Of a DNA stretch of 47,254 nt, positions 26,120-34,542 are shown piece by piece (position 1 is the stretch's first letter; each line of letters begins with the position of its first letter). The translations under genes and the position numbers were made by a program. Source of the DNA: JAFAQB01 sp046724555 (GTDB taxonomy: Archaea > Thermoproteota > Nitrososphaeria > Nitrososphaerales > Nitrososphaeraceae); contig JBKOWU010000198.1 of NCBI GenBank assembly GCA_046724555.1, forward strand, positions 1 through 47,254. Reading direction: 5' to 3'. The notes beneath the pieces are model-generated. The model had not been told where the DNA came from, ran no database searches, and saw nothing but the letters and a program-made list of their open reading frames with translations.

Positions 26120-27307
26120 CTAAACCGATAATTGTGAATTCTCGTGTCTATCCTTAATGGGTGTGTATTCGCAGCCCATAGGGCCGCAATATCTTCCAAC
26201 ATATACGGCCTGGGGTCGATAGAGAGCCGGCCTAGGAGCAGCCTCTGCAAACTTCTCTTCTATCACATGAGCAGACCATCCTGATATTCTCGAGATCGCA
26301 AATATGGGGGTGTTTAGATCTATTGGAATCCCCATACTGAAATATAACGATGCACTATAGAGATCGACATTTGGATAAATACGCTGATTTTTCTTTTTAA
26401 GCATATAGTTCTTGGTTGCTTTTTCAACATGTTCGGTCATCTCGAACCACTTTGTCCCTTTTTCTTTCGACAGTTCTCTTGATAATCTGAATAACACGTC
26501 AGCTCGAGGATCTACGGTTCTGTATACAGCATGACCCATGCCCATAATCCTACTGCCTTGCTGTAGTCTATTTGTTACCCAGTCATCTACTTTGTCAATA
26601 TCGCCAATTTCGAGAAGCATCTTCATTACCTGAATGTTTGCTCCTCCATGTAACTCACCTGATAATGCCCCAATAGCTCCACCAATACAAGCGTACATAT
26701 GAGCCCTGGTTGATGCAATTTCTCTAGCAGCAAAGGTCGATGCATTAAAGCTATGTTCAGCATGTAAGATAAGAGAAATATCAAATATCTTCGATTCTTG
26801 TGGAATTGGATTAGTTCCTCTAAGCATGTACAAAAAATTTGTAGCATGAGATGCCTCTTCATTTGGTTCAACAATGTGCTGCCCATTTCGAATTCTTTCC
26901 CACGAGGCTATGATCGTAGGGATCTTTGAAATAAGAGCAATTGCTCGTCTAACGTTGGACTCTCTTGTGTCTTCGTCCATATTCAAATCATAATGAGCAA
27001 GCTCAGAGATGCATGATTGAAGGACATCCATAGGTCGCGCGTCTCTCGGTCGATTTTTTAAATTCTTAATCACTGATTCAGGTAGACGCCGGGCTATACG
27101 CAATCTATGCGAAAATTGTGCCAGCTCTTCAACACTTGGAAGTTCCCCAAATAACAACAAATATGTTGTTTCTTCAAATGTAGACTGATTAACTAGATCT
27201 AAAATGTCATAACCACGATAGATTAATTTGCCCTGTTCTCCATCAATAGAACAGATCTTAGTATCGGCAACCTCAATATTTCTTAGGCCAATGTTTCTTG
27301 CATCCAT
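26120..27307 (-). CDS. gltA: Citrate synthase
   Basis: Condenses acetyl-CoA and oxaloacetate into citrate; first step of the TCA cycle. The three catalytic residues are clear: His220 in GELHGGANIQ, His259 in GMGHAVYR and Asp315 in NVDLYSASLY; another conserved His lies in LHAEHSFNAS. Length 395 fits archaeal and gram-positive type I citrate synthase. An A/T box (minus strand TAATATATAA, around 27331-27340) is centred 28 nt from the ATG, so the transcript is probably leaderless. The short-chain 2-methylcitrate synthase is a close relative; I cannot exclude that activity. Confidence 0.93.
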   Translation of the reverse strand: MDARNIGLRNIEVADTKICSIDGEQGKLIYRGYDILDLVNQSTFEETTYLLLFGELPSVEELAQFSHRLRIARRLPESVIKNLKNRPRDARPMDVLQSCISELAHYDLNMDEDTRESNVRRAIALISKIPTIIASWERIRNGQHIVEPNEEASHATNFLYMLRGTNPIPQESKIFDISLILHAEHSFNASTFAAREIASTRAHMYACIGGAIGALSGELHGGANIQVMKMLLEIGDIDKVDDWVTNRLQQGSRIMGMGHAVYRTVDPRADVLFRLSRELSKEKGTKWFEMTEHVEKATKNYMLKKKNQRIYPNVDLYSASLYFSMGIPIDLNTPIFAISRISGWSAHVIEEKFAEAAPRPALYRPQAVYVGRYCGPMGCEYTPIKDRHENSQLSV

Positions 27308-27656
27308 AAGATAATATATTTCCCGGAAGTTTATATATTAAAGTAATGTTGAACCATACACAGTATTCCTAACTGTTCTTTATATCGGTCATCGATTCTC
27401 AAATAACTACTAAAACAGCTACAAAGACTATTGTGAGACTTACCGCTGGGCGAAGGTTTAAGTATTAACATATAGAATATGTTGTATTCTATTTCGCTAA
27501 TATCCGTTTAAAAATATCAGAGAGCATTATTAATACCACTTATTCTCACGATAGTGATTTTGACTAACACTCTACTATGGAAAATTATGAAAATATCTAT
27601 ATCATCAAAAGGCAGAATTCGACCCTCTAGGAAGTAGAAGAAGAAGACGATTTAGT
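27308..27656. other. Intergenic region with nested palindromes
   Basis: A 350-bp gap between two divergent genes. Apart from the citrate synthase promoter near 27335 it contains two overlapping inverted repeats at 27467-27491 (described separately). Nothing else was recognised. Confidence 0.45.
27467..27491. promoter_or_regulatory. Possible operator: two overlapping inverted repeats
   Basis: AACATA-5 nt-TATGTT (27467-27483) overlaps TAGAATA-5 nt-TATTCTA (27473-27491). Overlapping dyads of this size, in a gap between divergent genes, are typical of dimeric regulator sites. They lie about 170 bp upstream of the glycosylase start and 160 bp from the citrate synthase start. No cognate regulator is implied by sequence. 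Confidence 0.3.
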
Positions 27657-28280
27657 TTGAGATGTATAAGTTCAGAGTTTTATGCTAGACCAACAGTAGG
27701 TGTCGCTAGAGATCTGCTAGGCAATATCTTAGTACGTCTCTTACGATGTGGCTCAAGTAAGATCAAGAGGATGTCTGGTATAATTGTTGAAACTGAAGCA
27801 TATGGTTTTACTAACGATCCTGCTAGCCATGCCTATAGGGGTCTGACGTTCAGAAACTCAGCAATGTTTGGGGATGTCGGACGAGCCTATATTTACTTTA
27901 CATATGGAAGCCAATTTTGTGTAAATATCTCTGCCCGATCAAGCAACGTCAAAGCCGGTGCTGTACTCATAAGGGCACTGCAACCCCTAGAAGGGATTGA
28001 GGAAATGAAGGCATTCCGTAAAACTGATGATATCTTAGCCTTGACCTCTGGTCCGGGCAAACTTTCCCAGGCATTGAATATTAATCAGTCACTTAATGGT
28101 TACGATGTTACAGATCCGAATAGTGAACTGCATGTAGAATATGGATTCAGCCCGGCGCTAATAATTGAAACCGGTAGAATAGGGATAAGCAGGGGTACAG
28201 ACAAGATATGGAGATTCATTATTGCTGATAAGATAAGACAGGGGTATTTGAATAAATACGCTTCAAGAAAAAAAATTTAA
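27657..28280 (+). CDS. DNA-3-methyladenine glycosylase (AAG/MPG family)
   Basis: Base-excision-repair enzyme that removes alkylated purines. Family motifs are seen: ARDLLGNILVRLL near the N-terminus, IVETEAYGFTNDPASHAYRG (about 42-62, with the catalytic Glu), FRNSAMFGDVGRAYIYFTYG, CVNISAR, and LTSGPGKLSQALNI near residue 140. Length 207 is usual. It starts at a TTG; an in-frame ATG would truncate the fold, so TTG is likely. It is followed by a small RHH-like gene about 50 bp on. Confidence 0.9.
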   Translation: MRCISSEFYARPTVGVARDLLGNILVRLLRCGSSKIKRMSGIIVETEAYGFTNDPASHAYRGLTFRNSAMFGDVGRAYIYFTYGSQFCVNISARSSNVKAGAVLIRALQPLEGIEEMKAFRKTDDILALTSGPGKLSQALNINQSLNGYDVTDPNSELHVEYGFSPALIIETGRIGISRGTDKIWRFIIADKIRQGYLNKYASRKKI

Positions 28281-28330
28281 CTATATATACATACATATAT
28301 CTGTCAATCATTTATAGAGGTGGGATATAA

Positions 28331-28471
28331 ATGGGAAAAATATTAGTGGCTTTGGACGATGAGCTAGAGAAAAGGTTTAGAGAGGGAGTATTCAGACGTT
28401 ACGGTATGAAAAAAGGCAACCTTACAAATGCAATATCTGAGGCTATAGAGTTGTGGTTAAAATCTAGATAG
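28331..28471 (+). CDS. Small ribbon-helix-helix (CopG-like) protein
   Basis: A 46-residue protein. The sequence is a short strand (KILVALDDE) followed by helix (LEKRFREGVFRRYGMKKG), then helix (NLTNAISEAIELWLKS), the pattern of ribbon-helix-helix DNA-binding proteins, though the helix before the turn is long. Such proteins are antitoxins or small autoregulators. GAGGTG lies 9 nt before the ATG, a good ribosome binding site. No partner toxin is next to it; the gap after it, about 400 bp, is empty. Confidence 0.6.
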   Translation: MGKILVALDDELEKRFREGVFRRYGMKKGNLTNAISEAIELWLKSR

Positions 28472-28874
28472 AGTGTGGATACATTTTTATAGTAATCTGT
28501 GCTTCCACCCGATCTCTCTAGGAGGCTATTAGATGTTTGAATACCGACCAAGCTAAACAGTATTCGCTAATACCTCAATTGTCAAAGCGATTATGATAAG
28601 ATGATCTCCTTTACAAATATCTTTGGCATATGTATAGTATATATTAGTCAAATAGGCGTTTTGCAATGCTAATTATGCGAGTATGTTTTGGTCAATCAAT
28701 CTACGCGTGTTCACTTGGACTTAATGAATAATATGGCACTTAATAGGTTTTGAATATGAAACATAGAGCAAACAATTATCGGACCTGTCGAAAGGAATTA
28801 ATTAATAATAATATAGACTCGAATCATGAGCGAGACAAAATACTTTTTTATTCTTAAAATACGATCATATATCC
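28472..28874. other. Non-coding gap after the RHH gene
   Basis: About 400 bp, AT-rich. A possible A/T box lies near 28857 (TAAAATACG) upstream of the PAC2 start. No ORF, RNA gene or repeat seen. Confidence 0.45.
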
Positions 28875-29591
28875 ATGGACTTCGTCGACGTTGAAAGGCC
28901 TGAAGTTACGAAACCCATAATTATTGCTGCGATGCAGGATATGGGCAATGTAGGAAGCATAGTCATCGATTTTATCAATAAGAATCTCAAGACACATCTT
29001 TTCAGATATATCTCTCCACCATATCCAAACTATGTTGTAGACAAAGGTGGGTACATTGATTTCCAACCAGAAAAATGGGAATACCGGTATGGAAAAGGCA
29101 TAATAGGATTTGGCGGTGGCGTTGGGCAGCCTCAGACAAATGAAGAATTGTATGAGCTGTGTCGAGACGTTATGGCCATTGCTAAATTGTATTCAGTACA
29201 ATTGATTTACACGTTAGGTGCATTTCACACAAGCAGACGCATAGACAAGCAGCCAAGAACATTCATAACAACTACCTCGCAAGAATTAACTGAGCAAATA
29301 AAAAGATTGGGCATAGAGACAACCACACAATCATCCTTAATTACTGGCTTCAACGGACTCATTTTGGGTTTTGCAAAAATGAATAATATAAAGGGCATTG
29401 GATTGTATGGTGAAATAAGCGAACCCCAGATACCCCAGTATCGTTCTGCCAAAAGTGTCTTGCAATTGTTAGGCAGATTAACCTTCCAGAATTTCGGGCA
29501 ATTAGAAGAACTTGATAGAATGGCTGAGATAGTAGAAAAAGAAATGGACAACATGAGACGAGCAGATGGATCTTTCTATGATAACAAGTAG
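28875..29591 (+). CDS. PAC2-family (proteasome assembly chaperone-like) protein
   Basis: A 238-residue member of the PAC2 family, found in archaea and thought to act in or near proteasome assembly or as an ATP-grasp-related fold. The signs are IIAAMQDMGNVGSIVIDFI, FRYISPPYPNYVVDKGGYID (a characteristic loop), IGFGGGVGQPQTNEELYELC, and QLIYTLGAFHTSRR. The C-terminus is a helical tail. Starts at first ATG. It stands alone. No proteasome gene is in the window, so the role rests on family only. Confidence 0.85.
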   Translation: MDFVDVERPEVTKPIIIAAMQDMGNVGSIVIDFINKNLKTHLFRYISPPYPNYVVDKGGYIDFQPEKWEYRYGKGIIGFGGGVGQPQTNEELYELCRDVMAIAKLYSVQLIYTLGAFHTSRRIDKQPRTFITTTSQELTEQIKRLGIETTTQSSLITGFNGLILGFAKMNNIKGIGLYGEISEPQIPQYRSAKSVLQLLGRLTFQNFGQLEELDRMAEIVEKEMDNMRRADGSFYDNK

Positions 29592-29880
29592 TAGTGTTTT
29601 TTTGCGCCCATTAAAATAAATAAATCATCGTCCGAAATCGCCAAGCCATCACTATGCAACTTTATGACCGACTTTCGGAATAGAACGATGATCTTAGCAA
29701 ATCATTGCTAGTTCTATCGCTATGTTGTAGTCTGTATATCTTTTTCACTTACAAATAAAAATTTTCCTAAATTATTGGAAAGAATAGATCCCGTTTACCA
29801 AAAAAAGTGACTATTTAAATACAAATAAAAAATTATTTAATAAATATATATAAGCGTCTTTTTGTACCACTAGATTAACC
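29592..29880. other. Gap with structured segment and Lrp promoter
   Basis: Contains the paired segments described at 29624-29717 and, near 29841-29856, an A/T-rich box (AATAAATATATATAAG) centred about 30 nt from the TTG at 29881. No gene was seen. Confidence 0.5.
29624..29717 (+). ncRNA. Candidate structured RNA with mutually exclusive hairpins
   Basis: ATCATCGT (29624-29631) pairs with ACGATGAT (29685-29692); inside it CCGAAA pairs with TTTCGG (29632-29637, 29673-29678). The bulge between the two stems (ATAGAAC, 29680-29686) can instead pair with GTTCTAT at 29711-29717, enclosing a tight TAGCAA-ATCA-TTGCTA hairpin (29695-29710). The two folds share bases and cannot both form. This looks like a regulatory RNA, or a terminator region after the PAC2 gene, but I match no known class. 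Confidence 0.35.
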
Positions 29881-30390
29881 TTGGGGATTGATGATGTTGA
29901 TGGGCTATTAGACGATGTTAATCTTCGTATAATAGATATTCTAAGTAAGGATTCATCAACGACTTTTGTTGAAATAGCTAAACAGATTGGTATATCTGAC
30001 GCGACAGTACATTTGAGAGTTAGAAGATTAATCGCTGCAGGTATAATTACCAAATTTACGATTTCTGTTGACAACAATCTTCTTGGATATGACCATCTTG
30101 CATTTATGGGAATAAATGTTGAACCAGGTTTTGCAGACGAAGCTACTTTAGAGCTAGCAAATTTAGATGAGGTCTTAGAAATTCATGAAATGCATGGTAC
30201 ATTTGACTTGCTTTTGAAGATTCGAGCCAAAGACTTGAATCAGATGAGAGATGTTGTAGAAAATAAGATACGTAAATTACCACATATTTTGGAAACAGAG
30301 TTAATGACTGTTTTGAAAACTAAAAAGGAAGAGCAAATAGTTTCTTTGAAAAAGGATATCTTGTACAAGGCTGATGGTGTAATAGCCTAA
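29881..30390 (+). CDS. Lrp/AsnC-family transcriptional regulator
   Basis: A 169-residue regulator. An N-terminal winged helix-turn-helix (DDVNLRIIDILSKDSSTTFV then EIAKQIGISDATVHLRVRRL) is followed by the RAM ligand-binding domain (about 75-150) with the LDEVLEIHEMHGTFDLLLKI segment. The C-terminus (KTKKEEQIVSLKKD) is Lys-rich and beyond the usual fold. The start is a TTG supported by an A/T box about 27-30 nt upstream. Lrp proteins sense amino acids or small metabolites and act on their own and other promoters. Its targets cannot be named from here. Confidence 0.9.
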   Translation: MGIDDVDGLLDDVNLRIIDILSKDSSTTFVEIAKQIGISDATVHLRVRRLIAAGIITKFTISVDNNLLGYDHLAFMGINVEPGFADEATLELANLDEVLEIHEMHGTFDLLLKIRAKDLNQMRDVVENKIRKLPHILETELMTVLKTKKEEQIVSLKKDILYKADGVIA

Positions 30391-30640
30391 AAAAGATGAA
30401 TCCCTACCGATGATCTGTTAAACTTTGGTACACCTAGCAAATAGATATAGAACATAGCTTTACTCATAATGTCAGGCAAAGTATCTAGCATCATCAAACA
30501 TTCATTTTGTAGTTAATTGTACGTTTGGTCAATAATGTTATGACAAGAATTCAAAAATTTGCTGTGTTTTACTTAGTCGATGATTATGAACTAATTGAAC
30601 AAAATTCATGATGATGATGAGCGTACTAGTGGAAGAAATA
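30391..30640. other. Non-coding gap
   Basis: 250 bp between convergent genes; no ORF, hairpin or RNA gene of note. Confidence 0.4.
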
Positions 30641-31272
30641 TTAATTTCGTGCCCTGGGCAAATTCCACTGGAATTTCACCGCTATTAGGCGTATTGAGGT
30701 TGTCATTATCATAGCTATAACAGCAGCTAAACTTAAGTTAGTGTTTATAGAGAGCAAACTAAATAGGATCACTACGCCTAGGAAACTTGCTGAAGCATAG
30801 AATTCCTTAACAAATACCATTGATATTTCATTGACAAATACATCTCTTAAAATACCACCGCCTACTGCAGTAAGTACGCCTGAAATAGACATGGCAAGAA
30901 AGTTCAAACCAAACATGTTATATGCAAAAATAGAGCCAATTATTGTAAATACTCCAAGTCCAATTGCATCAAACTTCAAAAAGAGGTCGGAATGTTTTTT
31001 AATGAAGGACACAGAAAGAAAATTGCTATTGCAGTGCTCACAGTTATTGTAATATAGAGCGGATTGACAACAGCAGTAGGTGAAAGTTTTCCAAAAGTTA
31101 TATCTCGTATTACCCCTCCTGCAACTCCCGTAATAGTGAAGAGAATTATTATGCCTACAATATCCGATTTGTATTCAACTGCCTTGAATGCTCCAGTCAC
31201 TGCAAATGCCATAGTGCCAAACAGGTCTAAACTCCGGATAACTATAGTTACAGGTAGGTTCGGATCTGGCAC
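30641..31272 (-). pseudogene. UPF0126/TRIC-like membrane protein, split by a frameshift
   Basis: Two overlapping frames on the minus strand together make one protein of about 210 residues, the usual length for the family. The first half (from 31272) reads LFGTMAFAVTGAFKAVE ... GVAGGVIRDITFG; the second (from 31012) reads LGVFTIIGSIFAYNMFGLNF ... AVGGGILRDVFVN. Each is one UPF0126 repeat, with the GGxxRD motif, and each has three to four membrane segments. The shift lies near 30990, around a TTTTCTTT run. Total length is one base short of a codon multiple. Members are channels or transporters, of glycine in one studied case. Either a recent mutation or a sequence error. Confidence 0.65.
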
Positions 31273-31413
31273 CTTCCCAAGTGTTATATGTGCTTGATAT
31301 TAAAGAGTGTTTAAAGTTTGCTTTGGTTTCATTCTTTCATTCTTTCAATTAATAATACTTTGCACGATATGTATCCTCAAAACTTAAATTTGGATAACTT
31401 TTATGATCATATT

Positions 31414-31581
31414 ATGAGTAGCTCGGATAGTCTTGGCAATGTAGCTTATGAATGCATGAGATGTGGTACGTCTGTAACAGCTGAGGAGTTGTCTAGACTA
31501 CCGGAAATCAAATGTATTTGTGGATTCCGTGTTTTTCGTAAATCAAGACAACCTATAGTGAAACAATTGAAGGCAATTTAA
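31414..31581 (+). CDS. rpoP: RNA polymerase subunit Rpo12 (RpoP)
   Basis: Small zinc-ribbon subunit of the archaeal RNA polymerase, counterpart of eukaryotic RPB12/RPC10, bridging two larger subunits in assembly. The YECMRCGTSVTAEELSRLPE then IKCICGFRVFRKSRQPIVK pattern holds two Cys pairs, CxxC and CxC, and the basic C-terminal tail. Length 55 from this ATG is right. An upstream frame reaches 31318, but the ATG at 31414 follows an A/T box (CTTAAATTT) at 27 nt. It is divergent from the UPF0126 gene. Confidence 0.9.
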   Translation: MSSSDSLGNVAYECMRCGTSVTAEELSRLPEIKCICGFRVFRKSRQPIVKQLKAI

Positions 31582-31855
31582 TATTATGGACTATTGAAAA
31601 TCGAAAAGCTATTGCTGCATTATTATTATGTAATAATTCCATTATAGTAATAACTGCATTTTATCTTTGCATAAAGTGAGTTGATTACAGACTAGTTTTT
31701 ACCATAAAATGTATGTAAATATCATCATAAAACTATACCAGAATTATTCTGCAAGCATGACACATAATATTCAAAACTTTATCGTTACTTGTATCACCAG
31801 TAATTGCTTGATAGTGAAAGGTTATTAACATTAAATTCCAATACTAATATATAGT
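31582..31855. other. Non-coding AT-rich gap
   Basis: 270 bp with no ORF or recognisable structure. An A/T-rich area near 31830 (ACATTAAATTCC) lies 25-30 nt before the next gene's ATG. Confidence 0.4.
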
Positions 31856-32023
31856 ATGAAAATCCTCTGTCCTGATTGCAAAGCTGCAGCAGAATTATCT
31901 GATGACTTCGCATTTGTAAAATGTCCAAAATGTTCTTTAGATATGACATATGGAGAATATGTGAGGTATGTAGCATACAAGGATAAGAGATATCGAGATA
32001 TACTCAGCGATTACAAGCTTTGA
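31856..32023 (+). CDS. Small zinc-ribbon protein
   Basis: A 55-residue protein with two Cys pairs (LCPDCKA at 4-10, KCPKCSLDM at 22-30) that would bind one zinc, followed by a Tyr/Arg/Lys-rich helix (YGEYVRYVAYKDKRYRDILS). The layout is like small zinc ribbons that bind RNA, DNA or larger complexes. It begins at the first ATG; an A/T box lies about 25 nt upstream. The family is not recognised beyond the ribbon. It sits between Rpo12 and an acidic protein gene, in the same general translation/transcription neighbourhood. Confidence 0.65.
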   Translation: MKILCPDCKAAAELSDDFAFVKCPKCSLDMTYGEYVRYVAYKDKRYRDILSDYKL

Positions 32024-32086
32024 TGCTCCAAAAATTGAGAGACTGCGGTATTATTCGTGATATGATTACGCATTGGTACCTTTGAT

Positions 32087-32227
32087 TTATTCATCATCAG
32101 CGGCGTTTAAGTCATCCTCTTCGTCATCTTCTATGTCTTCTAAATCTTCGTCAAATTCTTCTTCAAGTTCGTTATTGCTGTTGCTATCGACATCTTTATC
32201 TGTACTGTTGTTTTTCGAGTCTGACAC
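32087..32227 (-). CDS. Very acidic 46-residue protein
   Basis: From a GTG the frame gives a Ser/Asn/Asp start, then an almost continuous Glu/Asp tract with Leu, Phe and Ile spaced in it (LEEEFDEDLEDIEDDEEDDL), ending NAADDE. An A/T box (TTATAT on the minus strand, 26 nt upstream) fits a leaderless GTG start, so it is likely real. Low-complexity acidic proteins act as nucleic-acid mimics, chaperone tails or charge carriers; no function can be assigned. Confidence 0.5.
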   Translation of the reverse strand: MSDSKNNSTDKDVDSNSNNELEEEFDEDLEDIEDDEEDDLNAADDE

Positions 32228-32458
32228 GAATTTTTAATCTATTAGGCATATAATAAAGCCTTTCCTCAATTACGATCTATGTTTCGTGTTGCTCTGGAAA
32301 TACCAGAAAAGCTCAAGTACATACAAAATCAATTGTATTGCTGTTTATGACTTCAATAGGCTCAGAGATCAAATACTAATAGCATATAAATATAACAATT
32401 TTTTGATTTATGGATGCATTAACATGCATATGTATATGTACCTGTATTATGCATGTTT

Positions 32459-32758
32459 CTAAACACCAAGGATCTGCTTTAAAAGAGCTCTGTAGTCTAC
32501 ATTCTCTTTAGAACTCCCTGGCGACGGAAGCTCAAAAATTAAGGGAACAGGCCTTTTTGATCGTATATCAGTTAGGTTATAGCGGATTTTTTTACCAATA
32601 TCATCACTTAATAGAATCAAGCCAACATCACTACCATCTCCTCCTATCCTGTTAATTTCAGAAAGTGCCTCTTCTGGGGCATCAGCTTTTATTCCCTGTA
32701 CTCCAGCTAGTTTAAAGCTGGTAATAAATACACGATTCCCTATGGCTACTACTCGCAC
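32459..32758 (-). CDS. atpF: A-type ATP synthase subunit F
   Basis: Small regulatory subunit of the archaeal A1A0 ATP synthase central stalk. The 99-residue length and sequence fit: VVAIGNRVFITSFKLAGVQG, then GLILLSDDIGKKIRYNLTDI, and PLIFELPSPGSSKENVDYRA toward the C-terminus (in V/A-type F this is the phosphate-rich loop and the C-terminal helix). The start is the first ATG-type codon of the frame. It is apart from other ATPase subunit genes, which are not in this window; that scattering is unusual compared with euryarchaeal operons. Confidence 0.85.
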   Translation of the reverse strand: MRVVAIGNRVFITSFKLAGVQGIKADAPEEALSEINRIGGDGSDVGLILLSDDIGKKIRYNLTDIRSKRPVPLIFELPSPGSSKENVDYRALLKQILGV

Positions 32759-32913
32759 TCACTTCTCGAATTCCTTCTGAATGCGTCCTTTTTAAACTTT
32801 TGACTAGTATAAATGTAAATAGTTCGAAAACACGACTGTATGACAGCAATACAATGAAAAAGGCACTCTAAGTACTAGCAATATTTATTTCTATATCTTA
32901 ACTATGCAGTTCA

Positions 32914-33135
32914 TTGGCAGTCAAAAAGGAATACCTAAAAGTTTTGTTTATCATTGCTTTAAGTGTTGGAATTGCGGGAATTATACTGTCGGCATTATTT
33001 GCATCTTATGCTTTTATCATTTTTTCTCTACCAAATCTGAGCCTCGCCGCTTTCTTCGGCTATAAATATTACACGCATGATAAGAAAGCACAAGAGTATG
33101 AACAGAGAAAAAAAAGAAACAGAAAGAGACACTAA
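32914..33135 (+). CDS. Small two-span membrane protein
   Basis: A 73-residue protein with two close hydrophobic segments (FIIALSVGIAGIILSALFAS and YAFIIFSLPNLSLAAFFGY) and a basic tail (EYEQRKKRNRKRH). It begins at a TTG; A/T boxes lie about 20-28 nt upstream. The positive tail likely stays inside. No family is recognised. Confidence 0.55.
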   Translation: MAVKKEYLKVLFIIALSVGIAGIILSALFASYAFIIFSLPNLSLAAFFGYKYYTHDKKAQEYEQRKKRNRKRH

Positions 33136-33464
33136 AGTAACCTCTATTAAATAAGAAGACCAAAGACATGTATATCAAAATCAAATTAAATTAGATTAGA
33201 ATTCTATCTATGGATTATTTTCTATCTACAAGATCGACAATAGCAAAAATAAGCATATGCAATTTGCATCCAGCAACAAAATATTGAGAACCTAGGTTTA
33301 TGATGCATATGCCCAATATCGAGGCGCTAACGGTTCGCATATGCGAATATTTGTCAAATGATCAGAGCGATAGCCCAATCAATAGTAATGATCTTAACTT
33401 CTAACTAACTTGTGAACTCTTTCTTAGAGCATTACAGTGGTAGTAGTAGTCAATCAACGTATCG
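33136..33464. other. Gap with GCATATGC-rich segment
   Basis: No gene was supported. GCATATGC-like words recur (about 33255, 33305, 33338), and TTCGCATATGCGAA (about 33335-33348) is a perfect 14-bp palindrome. A 17-nt word at 33306-33322 also occurs at the start of the thioredoxin reductase gene. A 31-codon frame from 33309 (starting MPNIEALTV) is possible but has no other support. Confidence 0.4.
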
Positions 33465-33935
33465 CTAGCGAAGAAGCATTATAAACGCAACAATAGCTGC
33501 GAGACCGCCGAACAAAATCATTGTTGCTTTCCACATTCCAGTACTTGCACTTTCACTTATGTCCCATATACCACCTTGCACTCTGCTTTGCCTATATTTT
33601 CGCTTGATTTCCTCATAGCTATAAACCGTATCAAAGTCCGCAGAAGGAGTCCAATGACGGGTCGTATTATTATTTTCATAGACATAAGAAGTGTAATAGG
33701 CACGTTGATAGTGGTTATCATTGTGGCTGTAACTAGCAGTATCATAGTTTTTTCTCGCCTGTTCATCAGAAAGTATTTCATAGGCTTCAACTATCTGCAT
33801 GAATTTTTGTTTCGACTCTTCAGAGTTTTTGTTCTTATCTGGATGATGTTTTAGAGCTAAATAGCGAAATGACCTACGTATATCAGCCTGGGAAGCATTG
33901 TTGCTAACCCCTAATACCTCGTAATGGTTTATCAC
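33465..33935 (-). CDS. DnaJ-domain protein with C-terminal membrane anchor
   Basis: A 156-residue J-domain protein. The J-domain covers residues 1-66: NHYEVLGVSNNASQADIRRS, then HPD at 31-33, the motif that triggers Hsp70 ATP hydrolysis. There is no Gly/Phe or zinc region. A Tyr/Asn/Thr-rich linker follows, then a single membrane segment at the very C-terminus (MILFGGLAAIVAFIMLL), so the J-domain would face the cytoplasm from the membrane. It is a co-chaperone for DnaK, recruiting it to the membrane. It begins at the first ATG. Confidence 0.9.
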   Translation of the reverse strand: MINHYEVLGVSNNASQADIRRSFRYLALKHHPDKNKNSEESKQKFMQIVEAYEILSDEQARKNYDTASYSHNDNHYQRAYYTSYVYENNNTTRHWTPSADFDTVYSYEEIKRKYRQSRVQGGIWDISESASTGMWKATMILFGGLAAIVAFIMLLR

Positions 33936-34542
33936 TTTTATGTATAATGTGACAATGTACTAAATAATCATTTTTATTCATATGTTTAATAGTCATAGAC
34001 TTAAAAAACCGCTAGTGGCGCACATGAACTTGTTTTTTTTACGATCGGCCATTAATGTGTTATAAGATATGCTTTTTTGAAAATCAAATAATCCAATTTA
34101 GTATTTCATATAGATGTTTCTTCTAGTTTGTAACTTGATTTGGTAAGATTGAATGCTAGTAATAATAATCCAATTAGCAGCATGTTCTTGGCTTCTACAA
34201 GTTGCTATGTGCTTAGCCCATTTGAGGAATTCCACTTAAAAATGATGAGAGACTTGTTTGAATATTTATGCTCTAAGAGTAGAGCTAGCATTAATTACAC
34301 ATCGTTACACATCATACTTGTATCACATTACCGAAGTTTTTTAAGCTAACTATCATTAACAAATCCTCTGTAAAAATGTATGAGTTTCTTCATAGCAATA
34401 GGATAAATTTTATGACGGATGTCAAAACACGATCGTTAGCAATAAACTAGTACATGATAACACAATTAACCAAAAAGTTTACTCGTTTATATTATTAACC
34501 TCCCATATAGCAGTATTAGCTGTCTAGTGATGGTGGTTAATT
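33936..34542. other. Gap of about 600 bp
   Basis: AT-rich with no gene I can support. An open frame of 69 codons (34140-34349) begins at a weak start and has no family resemblance. Before the next gene, GGTGGTT lies 7 nt before the ATG, and an A/T box (TTATATTATTAA, near 34489) is about 50 nt away, so that gene may have a short leader. Confidence 0.45.

Noticed and set aside
33309..33404. 31-codon ORF beginning MPNIEALTV, like the trxB N-terminus
   Set aside because: The likeness is limited to the first four residues and the shared 17-nt word.
34140..34349. 69-codon ORF in the gap before the SIS gene
   Set aside because: No family resemblance, no promoter or SD, and composition like the surrounding non-coding DNA.
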